This document shows positions 1-8,680 of a stretch of 64,000 bases of DNA, piece after piece. Positions within the stretch are counted from its first letter, which is position 1, and every line of letters starts with the position of its first letter. Origin of the DNA: CAVSKL01 sp963728475 [NCBI: Candidatus Eiseniibacteriota bacterium] (GTDB taxonomy: Bacteria > Eisenbacteria > RBG-16-71-46 > JABDJR01); assembly GCA_963728475.1 (NCBI GenBank), contig CAVSKL010000001.1:682001-746000 (forward strand). The letters run 5' to 3'. The position numbers and the translations under genes are program-made. The notes under the pieces were generated by a model that saw only the letters and a list, made by a program, of their open reading frames with translations, did not search any database and was not told the DNA's origin.

Positions 1-1802
1 ATCGATGTGGACTATGGTACCGGGATTGATTGTGAGGTAGGATCGGTATCTGGATTCAATACCGTCGTCACCATTCACGAAGCAGACACGTACAACACCG
101 GCATCCAGGTTGCAACGTCGAGTGGGCCGAACGTGTCGACGGTGAAGGGTGTCTTGGTCCGTGGACTGACGCACTACGGCGCCGGGGTTGACGTCTTCGA
201 CGGCGGCGCGGTGATCGAGAACGTGACCGTGGATGGATTCGAGCTGGGCTTCTACGACAGCAACCATGGCTTGGTCAAGAACACGGTTCAGAATTGCATC
301 GCCAGCAACTACGGCAACGTGGGGTTCGACTACGTGACGGCGGCCTACTGCATCGCCGATGGCAGCGGGTCGGGGCCTTCCCGGTGGCCTGCATGTACGG
401 GACGCTGGCCCGTGACTCGGAGTACGAGGAGGGCGGGACCCTGGACTTCCCGGGCGACCTGACCATCCCCTCCGGCAAGTCCCTCACCCTCTGGGGCGGG
501 ACCAACGTCTCGATCTCCACCAGCGATTCCCAGAGCGGCGGAAACAACACGGGAAAGGTGGAGCTGCTGGCTTCCGGCTCGCTGGCCCTGGCCGGGAGCG
601 AGGGCGATTCGGTGGTCTTCGCGTCCAACGCGGCCTCGCCGGGGGAATACGACTGGGAGGGCATCCTCTCATCGAACGACCTGGCCCTCGCCTATGCCCG
701 CATCCAGAACGCGAAGTACGGCGTCCACGTCGGCCTGGTGGGAAGCAGCGTCTCGATCTCGCATTGCCGGTTCCAGGACAACGACACCGCCGACATCCTC
801 GCGACGACGAGCGATTCGTCGGCGACGGTGTCCATCACCAACAACGTCCTCGACGTGGGCGGTGGCAAGGGGATCGACTTCCAGAAGCCGAAGGGGACCA
901 TCTCCGGGAACACGGTGACCGGGAACGGTTCGACGAACGCCGGGATCTACCTGGCCCAGTACTACGACCATGCCTCGGTGACCGGCAATACCGTGTCCGG
1001 GGACGGTTCGGGGTATGGGATCCAGATCGCCGAAGGATATCCGACCGTCACCGGGAACGCGGTGGATGACTGGCACTACGCCGTCTACCTCACGGGCGGC
1101 ACCGCCAGGATCGGGACCGGCGGGGGCGCCGATCCGAACGTGCTGACCGGTAGCACGCGCGGGATCAGCACCTACTGCACGGGCCCCGGATCGTGCCCGG
1201 GCTGCGGCTCCTTCCTCCCCGTGATCCGCCACAACCGGATCCACGGCAACTACGACGGTGTGGTCGCCGAGAGGCGCGCCTTCATCGACCTGGGCAGGGC
1301 GGGAGACGAGGGGAACAACGACATCTACGACAACACCAACTACTGCCTCTGGAACCGGTCGACCTGTAGCGACGTGATGACGGCATCCGGGAACTACCTC
1401 GGCTCCTGCAGCGGCGGGTACCCGGACATCTGCTGGGAAGGGGACGTCGAGCTCGACTCCTTGGCGTGCTCGCAGGTCGCCTCGGCGGACGCGGCGATCG
1501 AGAGGGTGACGGCGAGCGTGGGGCCCCACCTCCTGGGCCTCCGGCCGAATCCCATGAGGAGCGGCACCGCCATTCGGTTCCAGCTCGTGGGGCAGCCCGG
1601 GGAGGTCGGAATCCGGATCTTCGACGTGGCCGGCCGGGCGATCCGGACCTTCACCAAGCAGAACTACTCCGCCGGCACCCATGAGGTGGCGTGGGACGGC
1701 CGCGACGACCGCGGGGCGCCCGTGCAGGCCGGGATCTACTTCGTCCGCATGGCGACCGGCCGGACGAACGCGCAAACCCTGAAAGCGCTGGTCTTGCGCT
1801 GA
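1..1802 (+). CDS. Secreted right-handed beta-helix protein with C-terminal FlgD-like sorting module (5'-partial, frameshifted)
   Basis: The reading frame is open from the first base, so the N-terminus lies outside the window. Repeated short turns rich in G, N and V (such as SVTGNTVSGDGSGYGIQI) are typical of parallel beta-helix (pectate-lyase-like) surface proteins. The last 90 residues carry LRPNPMRSGTAI, then FDVAGRAIR, a WDGRDDRG loop and AGIYFVRM. This is the FlgD-Ig/T9SS-type C-terminal module that marks secreted proteins in Eisenbacteria/FCB-like organisms. Homology runs in frame 1 to about base 370 (ending ...YCIADGSGSG) and resumes in frame 3 from about 375 (FPVACMYGT...), so one base appears to be missing in a G/C run. 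Either a sequencing/assembly error or a real lesion. No substrate can be named. Confidence 0.75.
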
Positions 1803-1810
1803 GAGGAGAG

Positions 1811-2329
1811 ATGGCCATGAAACGGCTTTGGAACGTGCTCACGATCGCGCTCGGGCTCGCGGCGGCGGCGGGTGCGGCTCTCGCCGGCCCGGCCGCCCTG
1901 GCTCCCGGACAAGCCTCGCTGCTCCCGGACGATGAATCCGGAGTGGCCAAGGTTGCCGTGCAGTTCGATCTTTCCGGCTACGGCGCAACGGATGCCGTGG
2001 GGGAGGCCGTCCTGGAATGGACCGTCCCCGGAGTGCCGTCGGACGGGCTCTCTGAGTTCACGGCCTACCCCATTACCGGGGGGTGGACCGTTGCCGGGAT
2101 CGCGCAGGAGACCGTCCCGGCGGCCGGCGAAACCCCGGCCGCCCACTGGACCATCGAGCCGCCCGACTACGAGCGCCATGGGGGGCTGGTGCGGCTCGAC
2201 ATCACCGAGCTTGCCCGCTCCTGGGCCGGCGGACTGATCCAGAACCACGGGGTGGTGATCGCCGTGGACGGAGTGCCGCGGACGGGGCTCTCGGCGGCGC
2301 TGAGCGGAGTCCGGCTCAGGATCCGCTGA
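1811..2329 (+). CDS. Small exported protein of unknown function
   Basis: 172 residues starting at ATG 1811 behind GAGAGGAGAG, 8 bases after the beta-helix gene stop, so the two are probably co-transcribed. Residues 3-25 form a signal peptide (MKRLWNVLTIALGLAAAAGAALAG) with likely cleavage after an Ala. The mature part is short beta-strand-like segments (AVLEWTVPG, RLDITELARSWAGG, HGVVIAVDG, VRLRIR). The pattern 'LDITELARSWAGG...NHGVVIAVDG' resembles DNRLRE/CBM-like domains that decorate secreted proteins, but the match is weak. Probably a partner or accessory of the upstream secreted protein. Confidence 0.7.
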   Translation: MAMKRLWNVLTIALGLAAAAGAALAGPAALAPGQASLLPDDESGVAKVAVQFDLSGYGATDAVGEAVLEWTVPGVPSDGLSEFTAYPITGGWTVAGIAQETVPAAGETPAAHWTIEPPDYERHGGLVRLDITELARSWAGGLIQNHGVVIAVDGVPRTGLSAALSGVRLRIR

Positions 2330-2588
2330 TGAGCTGCCTGAAGCGCAGAAGTACCCCATAGGACGACGGGGCGGGGAGACCGCCATCCTCGCCCCGATTC
2401 TCGCCGGAGAGAACCGGCGGCGGATCCGACCGCCGGCATGTACCAGCCTTGTCCATCGGCCTGCGGGTTGGTTCCGCGCTTCCTCCAGACGGTCGGTCGC
2501 CCTTCCGCCCTTGCGCTTCCCTTCCCTCGCTGTGACCTGCTCAGGGGAGGACTTCCACCTCCGAGTCTGTGCCCATGCCGGGCGCGCC

Positions 2589-2623
2589 AAAAAAAGGCCC
2601 CCCGCCTTGCGGCAAGGGGGCCT
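2589..2623 (-). terminator. Intrinsic terminator on the minus strand
   Basis: Read on the minus strand, AAGGCCCCC and GGGGGCCTT form a 9-bp perfect stem with an inner GCC/GGC pairing, followed directly by seven T (2589-2595). On the plus strand no T tract follows the hairpin. There is no minus-strand protein gene upstream of it until 10841, so the transcript it ends is probably a small RNA. Confidence 0.6.
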
Positions 2624-2760
2624 TGGTGTAGCAGTACCTGGGGGGGTAGGCATGCTACGACACCTGAAAACCACGGCAGCCGCGGTGCCTCGCGGGACAC
2701 CGCACCGCCGCCGGCGGCCTTCCTGGCCGCACAAGAAGTATCGGAGCGGCGCCCCCGATC
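2590..2760 (-). ncRNA. Candidate structured small RNA on the minus strand
   Basis: Between the stop at 2329 and the start at 2972 there is no convincing protein gene. On the minus strand the segment carries a hairpin GGT-GTC-GTAGCA / TGCTACACC (about 2632-2670), a hairpin ACCGCGG-CTG-CCGTGGT around 2670-2690, and then the strong intrinsic terminator at 2589-2623. A further perfect 8-bp inverted repeat GAACTGGG/CCCAGTTC lies at 2786-2809. It shows none of the conserved cores of RNase P, SRP RNA, tmRNA or 6S RNA that I could recognise. The 5' end and promoter are unknown. Alternative: remnant of a lost minus-strand gene. Confidence 0.35.
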
Positions 2761-2971
2761 TTGAGAGGAATCGAGAAGATTCACGGAACTGGGCGGGGAA
2801 ACCCAGTTCTCCGCAACCGGCCGCGCGCCAATGGATTTCTCCTCCCCTGCCCGGGGCCTGCTAAACTCGCCGGCCGGATACCGGCCCCCGGCCCGGCCCC
2901 CCGACCGCCGCCGCCCGGGCCCGGCGGACGGCCCCGACCGCATCGCCTACGTCCGGCCCCAAGGAGTCGCC

Positions 2972-4564
2972 GTGATCCCGGAATCGGAGTGGAAGTTCTT
3001 CGAGGCCACCGAGCAGCGCATCCGCCACCTGGAGCGCCACCGCGCCCAGAACGACCTGGCCGCCCACGCGGGCCGGGAACTCCCCTTCGATCCCGCCGAA
3101 CTCGCCGACCGCTACGCCGCCCTCCTCCACGAGATGGACTATCCGGCCCGGATCGAACAGGCGCTGGCCATGGATCCCACCCCGGGGCAAGCCCGCCAGC
3201 TCGACCTTCACCGCCGCTGGGTCCTGCGCACGCTTTTCGAGACCCACCCCGATCTGGCGCCGCTCATCCACGAACTCCGCCGGCGCCTCATCGCTTTCCG
3301 GCCCGAGATGGACGGCCGCCCCGCCACCCGGGCCGAGATCCACCGCGTGCTCACCCAGGAACCGGGCCGCGACCGCCGCGAGTCCGCCTACCGGGCGATG
3401 GTCCCCCTGGCCGAATCGGTAAAGGAGGATCTGGCCGAACTCTTCCGCCGCCGCGAGCGCCTGGCCCGCGCGGTGGCCGGGACCGGTTTCGCCCCCCTCG
3501 CCTTCCACGTGCTGGAGCAGGAGCGGGCCGAGGTGCTGGGCCTGGTCGACGAGTTCGAGCGCTTCACCCGGAACGCCTACCGGTCCGCCCGCAAGGAAAT
3601 CGGGCGGAGCCTCGGGATCCACGACGTGGAGCCCTGGGACGTGCCGTACGGCCTCGCCCAATTGAGCCCCTTCCCCGCCGACGTCTTCCCCGAGGACCGC
3701 GCCCTCTCCGAGGCCCGCGCCCAGGCGGAGCGGTGGGGCCTCTCGCTCGACGCCCGCTTCGACCCCGCCGATCCGCCCACCGCGAGCCTGGTCTTCCCTC
3801 CCGACGAGGATCCCGCCCGCGTGCTGCACCAGGTCCGGACCGGGCTCGACGCCTTCCGCATGATCTTCCACGCCGCCGGCCACGTGATCCGCGACCGGGC
3901 GGTGCTGGAGCGGCGCCATCTCCTGACCCGGGAGTCGCCGGCGGTGACCGAGGCCTTCGCCACCGTCTTCGAGGAGGTGACCGGGGACCCCGGCTGGCTC
4001 CAGGCGTTCACCGGCGCCCCCGGCCCCGCCGTCCGCGCCCACCTCCGCGCGGTGCGCCTGGCCCGGATCGCCACGCTCCGCCGCCATGCGGTGCTCACCA
4101 CCTTCGAGAGCCTGGTCTACGCGCAGAGCGACCTGGACCCGCACCGCCTCCACGCCGACGCCCAGGAAAACCTCCTGATGGAGACCCGCCGCCCGGAACC
4201 GCTCTGGGCTGCGGACCTGGAGATCATCACCGACCCCTTCCACCACGCCTCCGCGATCCTGGGGGCGATGGCGGCGGCCCAGATCCGCGAACGGCTCGCC
4301 GCGGAGTTCCCCGAGGCCTGGAAGGATCCGCGGGCCGGAGCGTGGCTCCAGGACCGGCTCCTGGCCGGCGGCGCGGACCGGCCGTGGACGGAGAAGGTGG
4401 AGGCGGCCACCGGAAAGCCCCTGGGCATGGAGGCGCTCGCCGCCGAACTCGACGTGACCTTCAGCGGGCCCGAACTCGAGGACGAGGAGGAAGCGGGCCT
4501 GAGCGACGACGCGGTGGCCGAGTACTACCGGGACATCGACTTGAGCGACCTCGACCTGGAATGA
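2972..4564 (+). CDS. M2/M3-like gluzincin peptidase homologue lacking the catalytic glutamate
   Basis: 530 residues. The GTG start at 2972 is chosen because AAGGAG (2961-2966) sits 5 bases upstream; the frame is open further up but without a ribosome site. The protein is mostly alpha-helical like M2/M3 oligopeptidases. The zinc motif reads FHAAGH (His300, His304), with the third ligand most likely Glu327 in VTEAFATVFEE and the usual family spacing. The zinc ligands are therefore kept, but the catalytic Glu of HExxH is Ala. The codons are unambiguous (cac gcc gcc ggc cac). The C-terminus is very acidic (LEDEEEAGLSDD). It is predicted to bind metal but be a pseudo-peptidase. Cytoplasmic, no signal peptide. 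Confidence 0.75.
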   Translation: MIPESEWKFFEATEQRIRHLERHRAQNDLAAHAGRELPFDPAELADRYAALLHEMDYPARIEQALAMDPTPGQARQLDLHRRWVLRTLFETHPDLAPLIHELRRRLIAFRPEMDGRPATRAEIHRVLTQEPGRDRRESAYRAMVPLAESVKEDLAELFRRRERLARAVAGTGFAPLAFHVLEQERAEVLGLVDEFERFTRNAYRSARKEIGRSLGIHDVEPWDVPYGLAQLSPFPADVFPEDRALSEARAQAERWGLSLDARFDPADPPTASLVFPPDEDPARVLHQVRTGLDAFRMIFHAAGHVIRDRAVLERRHLLTRESPAVTEAFATVFEEVTGDPGWLQAFTGAPGPAVRAHLRAVRLARIATLRRHAVLTTFESLVYAQSDLDPHRLHADAQENLLMETRRPEPLWAADLEIITDPFHHASAILGAMAAAQIRERLAAEFPEAWKDPRAGAWLQDRLLAGGADRPWTEKVEAATGKPLGMEALAAELDVTFSGPELEDEEEAGLSDDAVAEYYRDIDLSDLDLE

Positions 4565-4624
4565 GGCGCAAGGGGTTCCGGCGCCGGCCGGCCCGATCCG
4601 CAATTTCCCCGAATGGATTTCCCC

Positions 4625-4652
4625 TTCACCCCCGCGGGGCCGGTGCTAGAAT
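4625..4652 (+). promoter_or_regulatory. Candidate sigma-70 promoter for hflX
   Basis: TTCACC (4625-4630) and TAGAAT (4647-4652) separated by 16 bases, in the gap between the gluzincin-like gene and hflX. It would start a leader of about 245 bases. Confidence 0.35.
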
Positions 4653-4654
4653 GC

Positions 4655-4904
4655 AGGTAGGAACCGGTTGGGACCGCCTCGGTGAGGAACGGAGTCCCGG
4701 CAAACGATCGGGGACCCGCCGTTCCCAGGAGTATTAAAGCTCCCGGTGGTCCGGCCGGCGAATACCGGTTGCTCCCGATGAGTCCAAAAGGCGCGGGAGT
4801 CGAAACAGCCGGCGATCCAGTGCGCGGGGCGCTGGCGGGTTCCAATACCGACCGGCGCCCCGTCGCCCAAACCGGACCATTCGCGATCCAGGAGGTTCCC
4901 GCCG
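4655..4904 (+). other. Structured untranslated leader of hflX
   Basis: No gene fits this stretch. It folds well on paper. GGAACGG-A-GTCCC pairs with GGGAC-CCG-CCGTTCC around 4686-4727. CTCCCG and CGGGAG pair at about 4769-4798. A CCAG...CTGG hairpin lies around 4818-4836. The leader ends in AGGAGG (4890-4895). It may only protect the mRNA or may control HflX, a stress-linked factor. I see no known riboswitch class. Confidence 0.35.
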
Positions 4905-6020
4905 ATTTACGAGGTCAAGGCACTCGAAGAACGCAGGGAACGGGCCATCTTGGTGGGCCTGGTTCCCTCCCCCACCGAAGAAGACTCCCTCAGCGAACTC
5001 GCCCTCCTTGCCCGCACCGCGGGCGCCGACGTCACCGAACGGATCCGCCAGCGACGCGACAGCGTCAACCCCGGCACCTTCCTGAGCCGGGGAAAGCTGG
5101 AGGACCTCGCCTCCCGCGCCAAGGACACCGCCGACCTGGCGATCTTCGACGACGATCTCACCCCCGCCCAGGTGAAGAACCTGGAAGAGCGGCTCGAGAT
5201 CAAGGTGCTGGACCGGAGCGAGCTCATCCTCGCCATCTTCGCGGAACATGCCCGGACCCGGGAATCGCGGCTCCAGGTGGAGCTGGCCCAGCTCGAGTAC
5301 CTGCTCCCCCGGCTCACCCGGATGTGGGTCCACCTCTCCCGGCAGCAGGGGGGGATCGGGACCCGGGGACCCGGCGAGACCCAGCTCGAGGTCGACCGCC
5401 GCCGCGTGCGCGAGAAGATCGCCTCGCTCAAGCGCCGGCTCCTGGAAGTCGACAAGCAGCGGGCGGCTCAGCGCGCGCGCCGGGAGAACACCCACCGCAC
5501 TGCGCTGGTGGGATACACCAACGCCGGCAAGTCGACGCTCATGAACGCGCTCACCGGCGCCGGGGTCCGGGCCGAGGACCAGCTCTTCGCCACTCTCGAC
5601 GCCACCACCCGCCGCTACCGCTTCCCGGACGGCCACGCCACCCTCTTCACCGATACCGTCGGATTCATCCGAAAGCTCCCCCACCATCTGGTGGCCTCGT
5701 TCCGCTCCACCCTCCAGGAGGTGGTGGAGGCCGACCTCCTGCTCCACGTGGTGGACGCCTCCGCCCCCGGGGCCGAGGAGCAGATCGAGACCGTGAACCG
5801 CGTGCTGGAGGATCTGGGCGCGGCATCGAAGCCCACCGTGCTGGTGCTGAACAAGTCCGACGAGGCGGACGAGGTGGAGGTGATGGGATTCAAGGCCCGC
5901 CATCCGCGGGCGGTGGTCTGCTCCGCCCTCCGGCGCGAGGGCCTGGACACGCTCCGGCACACGGTCCTGGAACAGGTGGTGGCGGCAAACGGCCGGGTGG
6001 CCTCGGGGAGGGATTCCTGA
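4905..6020 (+). CDS. hflX: GTPase HflX, ribosome-splitting/rescue factor
   Basis: HflX is a GTPase of the Obg-HflX superfamily that splits stalled ribosomes after stress. The sequence shows the HflX N-domain (AEHARTRESRLQVELAQL, then GGIGTRGPGETQLE), Walker A GYTNAGKST near residue 200, DATTRRY switch region, DTVGFIRKLP (G3) and NKSD (G4). Length is about 371 residues, short at the C-terminus compared with E. coli HflX. Family-like sequence (YEVKALEERRERAILVGL) extends upstream of the first ATG/GTG/TTG-type start (TTG 4950). The only plausible initiator is ATT at 4905, 9 bases after AGGAGG, so an ATT start as in infC is proposed. Otherwise the start is TTG 4950 and the N-terminus is lost. Confidence 0.9.
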   Translation: MYEVKALEERRERAILVGLVPSPTEEDSLSELALLARTAGADVTERIRQRRDSVNPGTFLSRGKLEDLASRAKDTADLAIFDDDLTPAQVKNLEERLEIKVLDRSELILAIFAEHARTRESRLQVELAQLEYLLPRLTRMWVHLSRQQGGIGTRGPGETQLEVDRRRVREKIASLKRRLLEVDKQRAAQRARRENTHRTALVGYTNAGKSTLMNALTGAGVRAEDQLFATLDATTRRYRFPDGHATLFTDTVGFIRKLPHHLVASFRSTLQEVVEADLLLHVVDASAPGAEEQIETVNRVLEDLGAASKPTVLVLNKSDEADEVEVMGFKARHPRAVVCSALRREGLDTLRHTVLEQVVAANGRVASGRDS

Positions 6021-6097
6021 GCGCACCTCGACTCCACCCCGTCGCGCGGCACCCGGCGGCCCGGGGGCCGAACCCGCGACACTCGGGATGGCGGCGC

Positions 6098-6724
6098 GTG
6101 AACCCCGGGCGCCTTCTCGCGCCCGCCCTGGCCGCGGCCCTGCTTCTCCCGGCGGGGGGCTGCCTCTTCGACGTGGGGAAGCCGGTGCCGCCCACCGGCG
6201 GCGGGACCTGCCTGCCCGCGCTCCAGAGCGGACCCGACAGCGTGCTGGCCAACCTCCGGGCCGCGTTCAACTGCGACGACCGGGGGAACCCGGTGCTGTT
6301 CGCCGACGCCCTCGACGACGGGTTCCGCCTGGTTCTGGACCCGCTCGACGCCGCCGAACTCGGCGGGCGGGACTCGCTGGCCGCGGAGGTGGTGCGCCGC
6401 TCCGAGGAGACCTTGTTCACCGCCGCCGGCGCGGACTCGGCCCACCTGGCGCTCACCGTGCCCGCTCCGGACCGTACCGACGTGCGGGCGGTCTACTTCG
6501 CCATGCCCTACACCCTGGAATTCTTCAACCACCCCGAAAACGGAGCCGCCCGATCGGTGGGAGTATGGGCGGGCGAGGCCGACGTGACCGTCCACGAGAA
6601 GGACAACTCCCTGTGGGCGATCACCCTGTGGGTGGACCATCGGGCCCCCGGGCACCCCGCCCTGGGGAGGCTCCTTGCCGATCACGCCTCCGCCGCTCCG
6701 GGGAGCCCGCCCGCAGCCCCTTGA
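6098..6724 (+). CDS. Predicted lipoprotein of unknown function
   Basis: 208 residues from GTG 6098. The N-terminus is a short basic start, a hydrophobic stretch (LLAPALAAALLLP) and AGGC, an acceptable lipobox with Cys near residue 22. The rest contains FADALDDGFRLVLDP and an alpha+beta region (VRAVYFAMPYTLEFF... VTVHEKDNSLWAITLWVD) resembling the SnoaL/NTF2-like cone-shaped proteins common as lipoproteins in this kind of genome. It lies 77 bases after hflX on the same strand. No function assigned. Confidence 0.75.
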   Translation: MNPGRLLAPALAAALLLPAGGCLFDVGKPVPPTGGGTCLPALQSGPDSVLANLRAAFNCDDRGNPVLFADALDDGFRLVLDPLDAAELGGRDSLAAEVVRRSEETLFTAAGADSAHLALTVPAPDRTDVRAVYFAMPYTLEFFNHPENGAARSVGVWAGEADVTVHEKDNSLWAITLWVDHRAPGHPALGRLLADHASAAPGSPPAAP

Positions 6725-6916
6725 CGGGCTCCCGGTTGCCCTCTTCTCCCCTCGTGCCAAACGCCGTACTCGTGTTGTAGACTGGAGTCCGGTGCTTTTC
6801 CCCCAAGTCGATTCCTGATCGAGATTCCGAATAGGCTCGGACCGACCAGGCCGTCGTGCGACGGCCGGCGCGGGCCGCGCGCCGTCTCCGTACTCGACTC
6901 GAGGGAACTGAACCGC

Positions 6917-8680
6917 ATGGCCGTGACCTGGGAATTCGGCCCATTCCGGGTGGATCCGGTACGCCGGATCCTGACCCGAGACGGGCAACCGGTGCATCTG
7001 GCTCCCAAGGCCTTCACCCTCCTCCGGGTGCTCCTGGAACACCGGGGACGGGTCCTCTCGAAAGAGGAACTCTTCGGGTTCCTCTGGCCCAAGGCGGCCG
7101 GCACCGAAGCCAACCTGAGCATGAACGTCACCGCGGTGCGGAGGGCGCTGGGAGAGGAGCCCCACGAGCACCGCTACGTGGTGACCATTCCCCAGCAGGG
7201 CTACTCGTTCGTGGCCGAGGTCCGGGAACTCCATCCCGGATCGCGCCCGGGGCTGGTCGACCCGGTGTCGGACGAGCCCCTCCGGCGGCTGGCGGTGCTT
7301 CCGTTCCGGCTTCTCCACGGGCGGCCCACCGACGGCTACCTGCGCCTGGGGCTGGCCGACGCGCTCATCACCCAGCTTTCCAAGTACAAGGCGGTGAGCG
7401 TGCGCTCCACCGGCTCCGTGCGACGGTTCCTGGACCATGAAGAGGAGCCGGCGGCCGTCGCCGAGCACCTCAAGGTGCAGGCGGTGCTGGAAGGGACGGT
7501 GCAGCGGCGCGAGCACGATTCGCGGGTCACCGTGCAGCTGGTGGACGCGCGGGGCGAGCTGATCTGGGCCAGCTCCTACGAACTGGACGGCCAGGACGTG
7601 TTCCGCCTCCAGACCCGGATCCTGGCCGATCTCACCGAGATGCTCGGCCTGGAGTCCGAGGTCGCCATCCCCGAAGCCTCCCACAGCTACACCGAGGACA
7701 TCGAAGCGTTCCAGCTCTACCTCCACGGGCGAAGCCTCTCTTCCCGCCCCGAGCCGGGCACGCTTCCCCGGGCCCGCGAGTTCTACGAGCGGGCGCTGGC
7801 CAAGGACCCGGGATTCGCCCTGGCCTACCTGGGGATGGCCGAGGCGGATTTCGCGCTCATGCGCCTCGGGCTCGTCCGCTCCGATCTCGCCGCCGAACGC
7901 ATCGAGTCCGAGGCCCACCAGGCCCTGGATCTGGACGACCGCCTGGGCGAGGCCCACGTCTGGTTGGCCAACGTGGCCATGTACGCCCGGTGGGACTGGG
8001 ATGGCGCCCGCGAGCTTTACCGCAAGGCGCTGGCCACCACGCCCCACTCCTCGGTGGCCCACGCCTACTACGCCTACTTCCTCATGATGATGGGGGAGAA
8101 GGAGGAAGCGCTGGAGCGCGCGCTTCAGGCCCAGCGCCTGGAGCCACTGTCCCCGCTCTGCAACGTGATGGTGGGACTCGCGCTCTTCTTCCTCGGCCGC
8201 CGGAAACCCGCGGTGGAGCAGTTCCAGACCGTGACCACCTTCGATCCCCGCAACACCTGGGGGCAGTTCGGACTGGGTTGGCTCCTGCTCCAGATGGGGC
8301 GGGCCAAGGAGGCGCTCACCCAGTTCGACCTGGTGGTCGCGCTCTGCGGCGAGTCGACCTGGATGCACTGCTTCCAGGGGGCCTGCCAGGCGTTGCTCGG
8401 GGAACGGCGGGCGGCCCTCGCGCACCTGGAGGCGGTGGAGGAATCGGCCCGGCGCGAGTTCGTCCAGCCCTACTACCGGTCGGTGCTCCAGCTCGCTCTC
8501 GGGCGGCGCGAGCGGGCCCTGGACGACCTGGAGAAGGCCCTCGAGGAGCATTTCGTCTTCCTCTGCTTCCTGAACGTGGACATCTGGTGGGACCCGGTGC
8601 GGGATGACCCCCGCTTCCGGGCGCTCCTCTCGCGCATGCACCTCCTCCGCGGCGCCTCGCCCGGAGACCGCGGGAAGTGA
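6917..8680 (+). CDS. Winged-helix transcriptional regulator with TolB-like and TPR domains (paralogue 1)
   Basis: 587 residues. Residues 5-100 are an OmpR/CadC-type winged helix (FGPFRVDPVRRILTRDG ... APKAFTLLRVLLEHRGRVLSKEEL ... NVTAVRRALGE ... IPQQGYSFVAEV). Residues 115-245 resemble the TolB-N/FlgO-like domain found in adenylate-cyclase-type TPR proteins (RLAVLPFRLL ... LGLADALITQLSK ... VLEGTVQR). The rest is tetratricopeptide helices. There is no membrane segment, unlike CadC. It probably binds DNA and senses a signal through TPR/TolB-like protein contacts. It overlaps the next gene by 4 bases (GTGA), so the pair is translationally coupled. The 192-base upstream gap probably holds its promoter. 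Confidence 0.85.
   Translation: MAVTWEFGPFRVDPVRRILTRDGQPVHLAPKAFTLLRVLLEHRGRVLSKEELFGFLWPKAAGTEANLSMNVTAVRRALGEEPHEHRYVVTIPQQGYSFVAEVRELHPGSRPGLVDPVSDEPLRRLAVLPFRLLHGRPTDGYLRLGLADALITQLSKYKAVSVRSTGSVRRFLDHEEEPAAVAEHLKVQAVLEGTVQRREHDSRVTVQLVDARGELIWASSYELDGQDVFRLQTRILADLTEMLGLESEVAIPEASHSYTEDIEAFQLYLHGRSLSSRPEPGTLPRAREFYERALAKDPGFALAYLGMAEADFALMRLGLVRSDLAAERIESEAHQALDLDDRLGEAHVWLANVAMYARWDWDGARELYRKALATTPHSSVAHAYYAYFLMMMGEKEEALERALQAQRLEPLSPLCNVMVGLALFFLGRRKPAVEQFQTVTTFDPRNTWGQFGLGWLLLQMGRAKEALTQFDLVVALCGESTWMHCFQGACQALLGERRAALAHLEAVEESARREFVQPYYRSVLQLALGRRERALDDLEKALEEHFVFLCFLNVDIWWDPVRDDPRFRALLSRMHLLRGASPGDRGK

Noticed and set aside
2438-2864. Plus-strand frames of about 110 residues in the gap before the gluzincin-like gene
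   Set aside because: No ribosome site, no homologue-like pattern, and the segment is better explained by stem-loops and a minus-strand terminator.
4760-4810. Hammerhead-like core CCGATGAGTCC...GTCGAAAC in the hflX leader
   Set aside because: The first core reads CCGATGA rather than CTGATGA, and stem II between the two cores does not pair beyond isolated bases. Judged a coincidence.
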